32,363 nucleotides of DNA from an uncultured Ruminococcus sp. (GCA_902785555.1 CACZZB010000030.1:1-32363), one strand, 5' to 3'; positions 15,680 to 24,518 are shown, counted from the first letter of the stretch. Program-made: numbers and translations. Notes: generated by a model not told the origin, from the letters alone.

Positions 15680-16345
15680 ATGATAAAAATTGAAAACCTT
15701 ACAAAGACATATAATTACAAAAAATCCAACGCATTCACGGCTCTCAAAGACGTTTCTTTGAAGATAGATGATGGTGAAATGGTAGCCATTATAGGAAAGT
15801 CTGGTGCAGGAAAATCAACATTACTGCATATAATCGGCTGTATAGATACATTTGAGAGCGGTACATATACGATTGATGAAACCAATGTGCATAAACTGTC
15901 AGATAAACAGCTTGCAAACATACGAAATGAAAAAGTCGGTATCGTCATGCAGGATTTTGCATTAGTAGAGGAATATACGGTACTTGAAAATGTCAGAATA
16001 CCGCTTTATTTCAGCCATTCAAAAAAATCCGACAAACCAAAGGCAAAGGCATTGGCAGCATTAAAGCGTGTCGGCATAGCGGAACTTGCCAACAAGCCTG
16101 TCAATAAACTGTCAGGCGGTCAGAAACAGCGTGTAGCTATCGCAAGGGCTATTGTCAATAATCCGTCATTCATACTTGCTGATGAACCGACAGGTGCATT
16201 GGATACAAAGACTTCTGCCGAGATAATGGAGCTTTTCAAAAATTTGAATGATGACGGCAAAACCATTATTATCATTACACATGATATGGGAATTGCCGAT
16301 TCCTGCCAAAGAAAAATAGAAATCTCTGACGGCAAGATTATTTGA
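15680..16345 (+). CDS. ABC transporter ATPase (LolD/MacB-like), cluster A
   Basis: The protein has 221 residues. Walker A is G39-T47 (GKSGAGKST), the signature LSGGQ is at 144-148, Walker B is at 163-169 (FILADEP, with D168 and E169) and the H-loop His is H201. The LolD/MacB class energises FtsX-like permeases to export lipoproteins or peptides, or to remove antimicrobials from the membrane. The ATG at 15680 has AGGAG upstream and lies 2 bases after the permease stop. The last 170 bases are very close to those of the ATPase at 30807-31469, suggesting recent duplication or gene conversion. It is intact although two upstream permease genes are broken. Confidence 0.93.
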   Translation: MIKIENLTKTYNYKKSNAFTALKDVSLKIDDGEMVAIIGKSGAGKSTLLHIIGCIDTFESGTYTIDETNVHKLSDKQLANIRNEKVGIVMQDFALVEEYTVLENVRIPLYFSHSKKSDKPKAKALAALKRVGIAELANKPVNKLSGGQKQRVAIARAIVNNPSFILADEPTGALDTKTSAEIMELFKNLNDDGKTIIIITHDMGIADSCQRKIEISDGKII

Positions 16346-16382
16346 TTGATAACAAATATTCCCGATTTATCCCCACATAAAA

Positions 16383-16432
16383 ACGGCACAGAGTTCTGAT
16401 TTTTGTCAGTACCATGTGCCGTCTGATTTTTT
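16383..16432. terminator. Terminator between convergent genes
   Basis: ACGGCACA (16383-16390) pairs with TGTGCCGT (16415-16422), with an inner CTGA/TCAG pairing and a T6 run at 16427-16432. It terminates ABC cluster A and may also act on the minus-strand gene that ends here. Confidence 0.8.
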
Positions 16433-17522
16433 AGAATGCACTGAGTTCCCATAACGAATAGTACCATGCCGGAATCACAGCGGCATATTGACCTTGTACA
16501 GCCAGATAAAGCAGTTTGTTGCAAAGTTTCTTGTTGCAGAGTGCCGGTTTGCTTAAAATTACTGTTGAAAGAATGACATTATGTCCGAAAGTAAGTTCAC
16601 TTTGATAACGCATACCAAACGGACGGGAATTATTATTCAATACATAGCTTATCAATTCGCTGTCATGCTGATTGACATTCAAGCCATAGCAGTTTCCTGA
16701 TAAGCGGTCTGCTATTGCCATCAATTCCTCGGGGTGACTGTTGAAATAATCATCTGTTCCATAGACCATGATGGCGGGAACGGTAAATCTTGCCCTGCCG
16801 CTGTCTATATCATCACTCATAATATCTTTCATTTGGGCATAAATATCTCTGTCGGTAACGCTCACGACTGCACCAAGACGAATATCATCAGATGAAAGTA
16901 TCGTTTGATAATTGTCATATATCTGTTTTAAACTGTCACCTCTGTCAAGCATTGTTTGCAGAACGGTATCACAGCCCAGCTTGTCTGTATGCTTGTTTTT
17001 ACTGCGTTCGGAAATGAATTTCTGTCTTGTCTGCGGCATATATTCATTGATAACTCTTGCCAGTTCGGCAGGCGATACATTCTGATGTTCACAGTGTACG
17101 CTTTTTTTGCCAACTCCGAAAAACGTAAGCAGTAAAGCACCGCCTCCACAAAATACGATAATTCCGACAGCCAGCCACGGCATCCATGTCAAAGCCTCAT
17201 TTTCACGCACTACCGAATCGGGATTATCTTTTTCATAGATGACACTGATTTTATCTCCGACATTTACATAATTGCCGAGAAAACCGTTAAAATAATGAAT
17301 ACCGCCATTGTTGTCCGTATATGATGCTGTACCGTATTGAGAAACAATACCTTTTCTGGTGCGTTTGGTATATTCTATCTGTTCAATGGTTGCTTGTACT
17401 TCAACGCCATTGCTTTTCTTGTTGGAATAATCCACAGACAAAAAAATTGTCCATATCAATACAAATACCCCAACAACTGCACCGATCCATAATCCGATTT
17501 TGAAACCTTTTGTTGACTTCAT
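16431..17522 (-). CDS. DUF3592 membrane protein with unknown C-terminal domain
   Basis: The protein has 363 residues. TM1 (about 9-30), a DUF3592 beta domain (about 40-108, ending VGDKISVIYEKDNPDSV) and TM2 (about 115-138) are followed by a soluble cytoplasmic domain of about 220 residues (ARVINEYMPQTRQKF...). I do not recognise this last domain. The ATG is supported by AAAGGAG upstream. It is the third DUF3592 gene in the window, at the opposite end from the pair at 2-1277, and is flanked by convergent and divergent neighbours, so it is a single-gene unit. The promoter may be an extended -10 (TGATACAAT on the minus strand); no good -35 is seen. Confidence 0.8.
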   Translation of the reverse strand: MKSTKGFKIGLWIGAVVGVFVLIWTIFLSVDYSNKKSNGVEVQATIEQIEYTKRTRKGIVSQYGTASYTDNNGGIHYFNGFLGNYVNVGDKISVIYEKDNPDSVVRENEALTWMPWLAVGIIVFCGGGALLLTFFGVGKKSVHCEHQNVSPAELARVINEYMPQTRQKFISERSKNKHTDKLGCDTVLQTMLDRGDSLKQIYDNYQTILSSDDIRLGAVVSVTDRDIYAQMKDIMSDDIDSGRARFTVPAIMVYGTDDYFNSHPEELMAIADRLSGNCYGLNVNQHDSELISYVLNNNSRPFGMRYQSELTFGHNVILSTVILSKPALCNKKLCNKLLYLAVQGQYAAVIPAWYYSLWELSAF

Positions 17523-17630
17523 CTTAATTCTCCTTTATGTTTTTTGTTTCATTGTATCACTTGTAATAATCGGTATGGGGATATGTTGTAAGGAACGGTA
17601 TGATTTTGAGGAAGAACGGAATTTGAAATA

Positions 17631-17659
17631 TTGAAAATGTTTTTTATATGTGATAGTAT
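17631..17659 (+). promoter_or_regulatory. Promoter of the first LytTR regulator/kinase pair
   Basis: TTGAAA (17631-17636) and TAGTAT (17654-17659) are separated by 17 bases, with TGa before the -10. The leader would be only about 17 bases and contains the AGGGGTGA ribosome binding site. Confidence 0.5.
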
Positions 17660-17682
17660 TGTTATGAGGGGTGAAAAATGGA

Positions 17683-18387
17683 ATGCTCATAGCAGTGTGC
17701 GATGATAATGCTTTGTTCAGAGAGGATATAAAAGTATTATTGGATGAATATAAAAAAGAAAAAAGAACTGCCATAGATATAGCAGAATATGAGAATGGCA
17801 AATCCCTGCTTGAATCACAGGATATTTTTGATATGGTATTTATGGATTATCTCATGCCGGATATTGACGGTTTGGAAACAGCAAGACAGCTCCGAAACAG
17901 AAAATATAATTGCAGTATCATTTTTGTAACAAGCTATCCGGAATTTATTCTGGATTCGTTTGAAGTACAGCCGTTCCGATTTTTCATCAAGCCGATTGAA
18001 AAGGAAAAACTTTTTTCTGCCATGGACAGCTATATCCGACAGCAAAAAATGTTGAATCCCATTATGATAGTTGAAAATAATGAACGGCATATCATCAAAA
18101 CAGAAAATATTATCTATATTGAAGCCGACGGAAGAAACAGTTTTATCAGAACAAAAGAATGTACATATAAATCCTCAAAGAATATTTCAAAAATCGGGGA
18201 ATTACTGCCGAAACATTGTTTTTGCCGTGTGCATAAGGCTTATATTATCAATATGCACTGTATTTCGGCGATACGCAAAAATGAAATCACATTGATAAAC
18301 GGTGAAAAAGCTGTTATCAGCAGGACAATGTTGCCGCATTTCAAAAAAATATATTCGGAGTTTGTAAAAAATTTTACGATGGTGTGA
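17683..18387 (+). CDS. LytTR-family response regulator (pair 1)
   Basis: The protein has 234 residues. The receiver domain has D7 D8, phospho-acceptor D55 (VFMDYLMPDIDG) and the KP pair in FFIKPIEKEK. The LytTR DNA-binding domain (about 130-230) is recognisable by IIYIEADGRNSFIRTK and FCRVHKAYIINMHCISAI. LytTR regulators bind direct repeats and often control peptide-signalling or bacteriocin genes. I chose the ATG at 17683 rather than the GTG at 17671 because AGGGGTGA lies 8 bases before the ATG and would overlap the GTG. The kinase gene follows after 6 bases. Confidence 0.93.
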   Translation: MLIAVCDDNALFREDIKVLLDEYKKEKRTAIDIAEYENGKSLLESQDIFDMVFMDYLMPDIDGLETARQLRNRKYNCSIIFVTSYPEFILDSFEVQPFRFFIKPIEKEKLFSAMDSYIRQQKMLNPIMIVENNERHIIKTENIIYIEADGRNSFIRTKECTYKSSKNISKIGELLPKHCFCRVHKAYIINMHCISAIRKNEITLINGEKAVISRTMLPHFKKIYSEFVKNFTMV

Positions 18388-18393
18388 TAAAAA

Positions 18394-19689
18394 ATGAATA
18401 GCCAAATGCCTGCAAATACAGCGGGAATGGTATTGGAACTGATGTTTTATTACCTTTGTACGCTGCTTTTATATACAAAAGTGTTCCGTTTTAAATACAG
18501 AACGGAAAGAATTTTTCTTTCACTTGCCTGTTTTATGCCTGTATGGATAGTGTACAATTTCCATGATGCCGATGTTACCTTTCTGACAGTCTTGGGTTAT
18601 ATTCTATTTATTCCTTTGCTTGACCGCTGGACAATAAGAAAATCTTCCCTGCTCATTATTATACAGATACATCTTTTTCTGCATTTTTTCAACATACTGA
18701 TTTGTATGTGCATAGACGGGCTAATCGGCATGGACAGTTCTGTCAATTTCGCCTATGAACTTGCTGTAAATACATTTACGGCAGCGGGAATAACGATTAT
18801 TTGTATGACGAAAATGAGAAATAAATTGAGAACGATAATGGTTCACACTCCCAAAAATATAAAGCTTCTTTTGCTTTGCCTTTTGATAGTATGTTCCAAT
18901 TTATCTGTACTGGTCATAAAAGAACCAATGTTTCCCCATAACTTTACCAAATATAACACAACAAAAATAATTTTTCTTATTATGATAGTCCTTTTTACTT
19001 TGACGGTTGTATTTATCATCATGTATTCCATGACAAACAGGATCATAAAAAATAAGGCAGAAAACTATAAAAAATTCATTACTGCACAGCATGACTATTA
19101 TAGACAGCTTTCCGATTCGTATCTTGAAATCAGGCGTTTCAGGCACGATTATAAAAATATGCAGATAGGTCTGAAAAAGCTTCTGTCTGACAACAGGACA
19201 AAAGAGGCTTTTGAAATGCTTGATACAATGAATGAACGACTTGATGACGGTATTTGTTTCCATACGGGAAACAGTATCGTTGATGCTTTACTCAATGATA
19301 AACTGAAAACGGCAGCTAAAATAAATACGGTCATTACTTTTGAAGGTGCTGTTCCAGGTGGAGGGGTGGAAAATGTGGATATGTGCATTATTTTCGGAAA
19401 TGCACTTGATAATGCCATTGAAGCCTGTGAAAAAATCGGTTTGCCGTCAGAAATTCATATCACATCAAAGTGCGGTGTGGGATTTGTCCTGATAGAAATT
19501 TCCAATCCCGTCATTAAAAATGTGGAAATCAACGAGTTTCTTCCCGAAACGACAAAAGCAAATCCCGATATACATGGTTTCGGATTGTACTCTATACAAC
19601 AAGTTATCAAAAAATATGACGGCAAAATAAAATGTGAATGTGACGGCAGTATATTTAAACTGTCGATAGAATTATTCTTATATCAATAA
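18394..19689 (+). CDS. GHKL-family sensor histidine kinase, AgrC-like (pair 1)
   Basis: The protein has 431 residues. About six membrane segments fill residues 10-215. The dimerisation helix carries the phospho-accepting H251 (FRHDYKN). The GHKL ATPase has an N-box (NALDNAIEA, residues 336-344) and a G-box (HGFGLYSIQQ). The polytopic sensor with no large outer loop is the layout of AgrC and ComD peptide receptors; the ligand is unknown. It is coupled to the LytTR regulator 6 bases upstream. The downstream leucine-rich-repeat protein starts 14 bases after its stop and is probably in the same transcript. No AgrD- or AgrB-like gene is visible. Confidence 0.9.
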   Translation: MNSQMPANTAGMVLELMFYYLCTLLLYTKVFRFKYRTERIFLSLACFMPVWIVYNFHDADVTFLTVLGYILFIPLLDRWTIRKSSLLIIIQIHLFLHFFNILICMCIDGLIGMDSSVNFAYELAVNTFTAAGITIICMTKMRNKLRTIMVHTPKNIKLLLLCLLIVCSNLSVLVIKEPMFPHNFTKYNTTKIIFLIMIVLFTLTVVFIIMYSMTNRIIKNKAENYKKFITAQHDYYRQLSDSYLEIRRFRHDYKNMQIGLKKLLSDNRTKEAFEMLDTMNERLDDGICFHTGNSIVDALLNDKLKTAAKINTVITFEGAVPGGGVENVDMCIIFGNALDNAIEACEKIGLPSEIHITSKCGVGFVLIEISNPVIKNVEINEFLPETTKANPDIHGFGLYSIQQVIKKYDGKIKCECDGSIFKLSIELFLYQ

Positions 19690-19703
19690 TGGAGGTTGTT
19701 AAA

Positions 19704-21353
19704 ATGAAAGGTAAAATTTTGTGTAAAATTCTTGGCATATCACTTGCAGCAGCTATGATAATGTGTACAGGCACGACAGCAGGGGCATATATGGATTTTG
19801 ATCAGCCCGATACCCCAAGTGTGAGAGTATCTTCTTATGAAACTTTCGGCGATTTCAGATATGACGTGTATGATGATAACACTGTTACCATTGTGAAATA
19901 TGAGGGCAATGCACAGAAACTTGTGATTCCTGAGAAAATTGATGGAAAAATGGTGAAAAATATTATTCTGATGTCCTATGAGGAATATCCCGAAACCATC
20001 AATACATCTGTATCAAGCATAACACTTCCCGACAGTATTGTATGTGTCGGTTTGGATGCATTGAAAGGTCTGACAGAAATCAATGTTTCCTCCACAAATG
20101 AAAACCATATATCCATTGACGGTGCCCTGCTCAGCAAAGACGGAAGTTGTTTGGAAGCCTATCCGACAGCCAAAAAAGGAGAATATGCCATTCCCGATAC
20201 AGTCAGAGAGGTATGTAACACCGTATTCAGAAAATGTACGGGGCTGACTTCACTCATTATTCCCGACAGTGTTGACCGTTTGGATTTGGAAGACTGTCCC
20301 TCACTTGAAAAAGTATATGTAGGCAAAAGATTATATATGGTGGCAACGTGTGATGACTGTCCCAATCTTAAAGAAATCAATGTTTCAAAAGACAATCCTT
20401 ATCATACATCAGTTGATGGTGTTTTGTTCAATAAAAACATGACCATATTGCAAAGATATCCGACAGCAAGAAAAGGAAGCTATATCATTCCCGAAGGTGT
20501 AAGGGACGCATGGGGAGCGTTTAAAGGCTGTGCGGGACTGACCAATATCACATTTCCAAAAGGGATTGAAAGAATCGGTATGTTTGACGGCTGCACAAGC
20601 CTTCAGAACTTTGTTATTCCCGATGGTGTGGAAAGGATATCTTCTTTTATAAACTGTACAAGCCTGACAGAACTTAAAATACCGAAAAGTGTGAAAAAAA
20701 TAGATCGTTATGCTTTTGGCGGCTGCAGTAATCTGCATAAGATAATTGTTCCATCAACTGCTGAATGGGACAATTCCGACCGTGGCACGTTTGAAAATTG
20801 CGGTAACGGTGATTTAACACTGTTTTCAGCGGATGAGATAGTGCTTGGTGATACGGTAACTGTCAATACCTCACCGTATTTTAACAAAAATTCCGATACT
20901 TACGCACTTCTTATAAAGAAAAAATCCGAAAAAAAATGGACTGTCAAGCAGAATTACAGTTCAAACAATATTATAACATTCAAGCCCGCAAAAGCAACTG
21001 ATTATGATATATGCGTCAAAGTCAAAGACAGTACGGGCAAAATCATAAAGAAATTCTTTGAATTGAAAGTCAATGAAAAGCTGAAAAATACTTCTGTTAT
21101 ATCGTCAGCAACTATCAAAAAAGGAAATACCGTTACAGTAAAGGGTTCCGCAACGGGAGGTATGGGAAATTACCAATATGCAGTGCTTTACAAGAAAAAA
21201 TCCGAAAGCAAGTGGACTGTTCGTCAGGGATATAAAGATAATTCCGAAATAATTGTAAGACCTTATACCAATACAGATTATGATATTTGCATAAAAGTTC
21301 AGGATAAAGACGGTACTATTGCAAAAAAATATTTCAGTGTAACAGTAAAATAA
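19704..21353 (+). CDS. Secreted BspA-type leucine-rich repeat protein with two triple-tyrosine-like domains
   Basis: The protein has 549 residues. The signal peptide is cleaved about after A28 (TTAGA). BspA/TpLRR repeats (about 60-370) have the pattern LTSLIIPDSV, LTNITFPKGIERIG, LTELKIPKSVKKI, interrupted by inserted blocks ending in YPTAKKGEYAIPD and YPTARKGSYIIPE. Two repeated beta domains follow (about 383-460 and 468-549), each with KKKSExKWTVxQ and TDYDIC, resembling triple-tyrosine domains. There is no sortase signal or membrane anchor, so it is probably released or held by other contacts. The ATG at 19704 is chosen because GGAGG lies 8 bases upstream; the ATG at 19689 overlaps that site. 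BspA proteins mediate binding in other species; the function here is unproved. Confidence 0.9.
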   Translation: MKGKILCKILGISLAAAMIMCTGTTAGAYMDFDQPDTPSVRVSSYETFGDFRYDVYDDNTVTIVKYEGNAQKLVIPEKIDGKMVKNIILMSYEEYPETINTSVSSITLPDSIVCVGLDALKGLTEINVSSTNENHISIDGALLSKDGSCLEAYPTAKKGEYAIPDTVREVCNTVFRKCTGLTSLIIPDSVDRLDLEDCPSLEKVYVGKRLYMVATCDDCPNLKEINVSKDNPYHTSVDGVLFNKNMTILQRYPTARKGSYIIPEGVRDAWGAFKGCAGLTNITFPKGIERIGMFDGCTSLQNFVIPDGVERISSFINCTSLTELKIPKSVKKIDRYAFGGCSNLHKIIVPSTAEWDNSDRGTFENCGNGDLTLFSADEIVLGDTVTVNTSPYFNKNSDTYALLIKKKSEKKWTVKQNYSSNNIITFKPAKATDYDICVKVKDSTGKIIKKFFELKVNEKLKNTSVISSATIKKGNTVTVKGSATGGMGNYQYAVLYKKKSESKWTVRQGYKDNSEIIVRPYTNTDYDICIKVQDKDGTIAKKYFSVTVK

Positions 21354-21374
21354 TAAGAAATGGGTTGATTTGCA

Positions 21375-21905
21375 ATGTTTGAAATTTTAAGTGATTTCGC
21401 CCAAAAGCATGAAGTAGTAAGCATATATTCCAATTTTGAAAATACGCTTGCACATCTGACAGGATATGTTCTGAAAGTAACGGAAGATTATGTTTTGATT
21501 GCTCATATCACGGAACACGGATTTTATGACGGATATATTCTTAAACGTTTGGAAGATATATACAGAGTGGATAATGGGGGTTTATATGAATGGAAAATCA
21601 CTGCTTTGTATCATCTGAGAAATCAGAAACATGACTTGTTTACACAGTCTGAATCAACAACTCCTCTGAAGCTGAATATTCAGTTTCTTCAATGTGCAAA
21701 AGAAAACAATAAAATCATATCTGTTGAATATGGAGATACAGTCATATCCGGCTTTGTAAGTGATTATGACGAAAATAAACTTTTTGTGTCAATCGTTGAT
21801 GAATACGGAAACAAAAACGGCAATACAATCATTTATCTTGATATAATTCAAACGATTGCTTTGGATACAGATACTGAACAGGATATTTTGCTGTTGTGTA
21901 AATAA
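21375..21905 (+). CDS. Unknown protein with internally duplicated beta domain
   Basis: The 176-residue protein has no signal peptide or membrane segment. Two halves share a strand pattern: residues about 30-65 (GYVLKVTEDYVLIAHI...ILKRLEDIYRVD) and about 125-165 (GFVSDYDENKLFVSIV...IIYLDIIQTIALD). This suggests tandem SH3- or Sm-like barrels, but only by eye. It starts 21 bases after the leucine-rich-repeat gene with a weak ribosome binding site and ends before a strong terminator, so it is probably the last gene of that transcript. I do not recognise a family and cannot assign a function. Confidence 0.7.
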   Translation: MFEILSDFAQKHEVVSIYSNFENTLAHLTGYVLKVTEDYVLIAHITEHGFYDGYILKRLEDIYRVDNGGLYEWKITALYHLRNQKHDLFTQSESTTPLKLNIQFLQCAKENNKIISVEYGDTVISGFVSDYDENKLFVSIVDEYGNKNGNTIIYLDIIQTIALDTDTEQDILLLCK

Positions 21906-21941
21906 CATTATGTTGCTTTTGGCTGATTATACTGCATCCGT

Positions 21942-21974
21942 AAAAAACGCACTCCAAAAAGAAGTGCGTTTTTT
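21942..21974 (+). terminator. Strong Rho-independent terminator
   Basis: AAAAAACGCACT (21942-21953) pairs perfectly with AGTGCGTTTTTT (21963-21974) across a 9-base loop. It separates the pair 1/LRR transcript from the second regulator/kinase operon. Confidence 0.95.
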
Positions 21975-21975
21975 C

Positions 21976-22005
21976 TTGATTTCATACATTTTATTTTGCT
22001 ATAAT
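21976..22005 (+). promoter_or_regulatory. Promoter of the second LytTR regulator/kinase pair
   Basis: TTGATT (21976-21981) and TATAAT (22000-22005) are separated by 18 bases, with an extended -10 TGc. It begins 2 bases after the preceding terminator. Confidence 0.75.
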
Positions 22006-22023
22006 GCTATTAGGGGTGGTAAG

Positions 22024-22704
22024 ATGATAAATACAGCAGTATGTGATGATGAACATGAGTTTCTCAAAACCATGTCGCAAACTTTAAAACAGCTTTATCC
22101 TGATGAAGTAAGCATAGATACATATACTTTTCCAACGGAACTCCTTAAAGAAAACAGACAATTTGACATCATTTTTCTTGATATTGATATGCCCGACATG
22201 GACGGATTTGAACTCTCAAAACATTATAAAGATACTCCTGTCGTATTTGTAACAAGCCATGAAGCACTGGTTTTCAAGGCTTACAATAATACCGATTCAT
22301 TCGGCTTTATTCGCAAAAGCAGGTTAAGTGAAGATTTAAAAAGCGTTATGAAACGTTTCTTTGAATTTCTGTCCATGCAGAAAAATATCACTGTCAAGAT
22401 AAATGGTCGTCTTATATCAATAAAATGTAAAGATATTTTCTATATCGAAAAGCAGATGAATCATATTATTATCCATACTCAAAGCGACAGTTATACTGTC
22501 AGAAAAACTCTTTCCGAAATAGAAACACTGAATATAGGATTTATACGGACGCACATAGGCTATCTGGTAAATCCCGACACGATACAGATTATTGAGAAAA
22601 ATCGTGTCATACTTAAAAACGGAATGTTCGTACCTGTCAGCAGAAGTCAATATAAGCGTGTTTGTGAGGAATTTATGAAAAGGAGTGCATTATCTGATGA
22701 TTAA
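22024..22704 (+). CDS. LytTR-family response regulator (pair 2)
   Basis: The protein has 226 residues. The receiver domain has D8 D9 and phospho-acceptor D53 (IIFLDIDMPDMDG). At the usual KP position it has FIRKS, a variant common in this subgroup. The LytTR domain (about 120-220) contains IFYIEKQMNHIIIHT and FIRTHIGYLVNPDTI. The ATG at 22024 has AGGGGTGG upstream; the longer open frame from 21856 runs back through the terminator and is not translated. It overlaps the start of its kinase by 8 bases. The ABC transporter at 23847-26425 is the likely target, by position. Confidence 0.93.
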   Translation: MINTAVCDDEHEFLKTMSQTLKQLYPDEVSIDTYTFPTELLKENRQFDIIFLDIDMPDMDGFELSKHYKDTPVVFVTSHEALVFKAYNNTDSFGFIRKSRLSEDLKSVMKRFFEFLSMQKNITVKINGRLISIKCKDIFYIEKQMNHIIIHTQSDSYTVRKTLSEIETLNIGFIRTHIGYLVNPDTIQIIEKNRVILKNGMFVPVSRSQYKRVCEEFMKRSALSDD

Positions 22705-23770
22705 GAAAAATATTTTCCTGACCATTGGTTTACTTCTCATATATTCGAGCATTATGCTGATAATAAAAATCCTTATAAATGAATCCGACAGGTTCCATTT
22801 TTATTGGGATATTACAACAAAGTCAGCATATTTATTTTCAGCGGTATATCTGACTGCCATTACTGTTTTTGCTGTAAAGCGACTGAATATACAGCGATTT
22901 TCTTTCAAAAGGGGCAGGGATATTTTTGAATTTATCGTTGTTCCTCTTATTTCATTATTGATTATTTTTTATACAAGTTGTGCTGTTGTCAATTCAAGCA
23001 TTGCTGTGTACAACAGACGGGATATTTTTATTATACAGGTCATATCACTTGTACTTTGTTTTATAAGCGTCATATTGACGGAAAGAATAAGCCGTAACCG
23101 TGAACTTAAAATGCAGAATATCCTTATGAAAAAAGAACAGGAATTATATCAAAAGCAAATCAGGGAATCGGACAATTATATCCGTGAAATTTCCTCTATC
23201 CGCCACGATATGAAAAATAAACTTCTTTGTTTGTCAGAACTTCTTCAAGAAAATAAAATCGAACAGGCTCGGGAACTTTGCGGTAAAATGGAGAATGAAC
23301 TTGCTAATTCCAATTACATTTTCTCTACGGGGGATATTTATCTCAATTCAATTTTGAATGTGTTGTACCGCAAGGCAAAAGAAAATCATACTGATATTAA
23401 AACTACCATAAAAAGCGAATTAAACGGCATTGACGGTGAAGATATTATCACAATTATCGGAAATTTATGCGATAATGCTATTGAAAGCAATTCAAAATCA
23501 ATCAGTATCACTGTTGCCGAAAGGGGCAGTTATTATGTGATAACAGTCAAAAATAGTATTACTCATTCCATTCTTGAAAATAATCCCGACCTGCACAGCA
23601 CAAAAAACAATTCTTTATATCATGGGCATGGGATAAACTCTGTTAAAACCATAGTCAAAAAATATGACGGTGAGGTAAGTATTTTTGAAAAAGACGGACA
23701 GTTTATCGTTTCCGTTATGCTGAAAATACCAAGTATCACCGAAAATATACCAACCGCCACAAAAGCATAG
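22697..23770 (+). CDS. GHKL-family sensor histidine kinase (pair 2)
   Basis: The protein has 357 residues. Four membrane segments (about 6-27, 42-60, 79-98, 107-126) are followed by a charged coiled helix. The phospho-accepting residue is H170 (IRHDMKN). The GHKL ATPase domain has an N-box (NLCDNAIES) and G-box (HGHGINSVK). With only four segments it is shorter than kinases 1 and 3. The start is taken as the ATG at 22697, 11 bases after AAAGGAG; the GTG at 22685 overlaps that site. It is translationally coupled to the regulator. The ligand is unknown. Confidence 0.9.
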   Translation: MIKKNIFLTIGLLLIYSSIMLIIKILINESDRFHFYWDITTKSAYLFSAVYLTAITVFAVKRLNIQRFSFKRGRDIFEFIVVPLISLLIIFYTSCAVVNSSIAVYNRRDIFIIQVISLVLCFISVILTERISRNRELKMQNILMKKEQELYQKQIRESDNYIREISSIRHDMKNKLLCLSELLQENKIEQARELCGKMENELANSNYIFSTGDIYLNSILNVLYRKAKENHTDIKTTIKSELNGIDGEDIITIIGNLCDNAIESNSKSISITVAERGSYYVITVKNSITHSILENNPDLHSTKNNSLYHGHGINSVKTIVKKYDGEVSIFEKDGQFIVSVMLKIPSITENIPTATKA

Positions 23771-23783
23771 CCAAATCAAAGAA

Positions 23784-23831
23784 AACCTGTTATATTTCAG
23801 ACAGATACCGAAATATAACAGGTTATTTTTT
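23784..23831 (+). terminator. 15-bp hairpin terminator directly abutting the ABC ATPase ribosome binding site
   Basis: AACCTGTTATATTTC (23784-23798) pairs perfectly with GAAATATAACAGGTT (23810-23824), followed by ATTTTTT (23825-23831). The ribosome binding site GAGGAGG of the ATPase starts at 23832. No promoter fits between the T-run and this site, so ATPase expression must pass through the hairpin or start within it. Confidence 0.85.
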
Positions 23832-23846
23832 GAGGAGGTTTTTTAT

Positions 23847-24518
23847 ATGAAATTAAGAGTCAGCAAATTGTCAAAGGTTTTTTCAAACGGCAGTGTTGAG
23901 GTGCAGGCACTTAAAAACTGTTCATTTTCTGCAAATGAGGGTGAGCAGATTGCCGTAACAGGTTCAAGCGGTTCGGGGAAATCTACACTTTTACATCTCT
24001 TGGGTGGTTTGGAAATGGCATCGAGCGGTCAAATATTCTATGACGAAACAGATTTTACAGCACTGTCACAGAGTAAATGCGATTCTTTTCGCCTGAAAAA
24101 TATCGGTGTGGTATTTCAGGAATTCAATCTGATACCCGAAATGACAGCCTATGAAAATATTCTTTTGCCGTTAATGCTGTTGGAAAAGTACCCCGACAGG
24201 ACTTATGCGAATGAATTGATTGACAGGCTTGATTTATTTGAAAGAACACAGCATTTTCCGGGACAGCTTTCGGGTGGACAGCAGCAGAGAGTAGCTATTG
24301 CAAGAGCATTGGTCACACGCCCGAAAATATTGCTTTGTGATGAGCCGACGGGGAATTTAGATGCAAAAAACACCAATAATGTCATTACGCTTTTGCAGGA
24401 AACAGCAAAGGATTTAGCAGTTACACTTATTGTAGTAACGCATGATAAAGCGGTTGCAGACAGATTTCCAAGAATATTGACGGTTAGTGACGGTATTGTA
24501 GGCGGTGATGTGGTATGA
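23847..24518 (+). CDS. ABC transporter ATPase (LolD/BceA-like)
   Basis: The protein has 223 residues. Walker A is G39-T47 (GSSGSGKST), LSGGQ is at 141-145, Walker B is at 160-166 (ILLCDEP, with D165 and E166), and VVTHDKA provides the H-loop. It overlaps the permease start by four bases (ATGA), so the two are translated together. The family drives export or membrane clearance of peptides and lipids with FtsX-like partners; a BceA-like detoxification role is suggested by the preceding two-component pair, although BceS-type kinases differ from the GHKL kinase here. Strong ribosome binding site GAGGAGG. It is less similar to the other two ATPases than they are to each other. Confidence 0.93.
   Translation: MKLRVSKLSKVFSNGSVEVQALKNCSFSANEGEQIAVTGSSGSGKSTLLHLLGGLEMASSGQIFYDETDFTALSQSKCDSFRLKNIGVVFQEFNLIPEMTAYENILLPLMLLEKYPDRTYANELIDRLDLFERTQHFPGQLSGGQQQRVAIARALVTRPKILLCDEPTGNLDAKNTNNVITLLQETAKDLAVTLIVVTHDKAVADRFPRILTVSDGIVGGDVV

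Noticed and set aside
17571..17602. Direct repeat CGGTATG (17571-17577 and 17596-17602) upstream of the first LytTR regulator
   Set aside because: Only 7 bases match and the 25-bp period does not fit the 20-22 bp usual for LytTR sites; chance is a sufficient explanation.
23790..23819. A promoter inside the 15-bp hairpin before the ABC ATPase (TATAAC at 23814)
   Set aside because: No acceptable -35 is present at 16-18 bases; kept only as an alternative in the attenuation finding.
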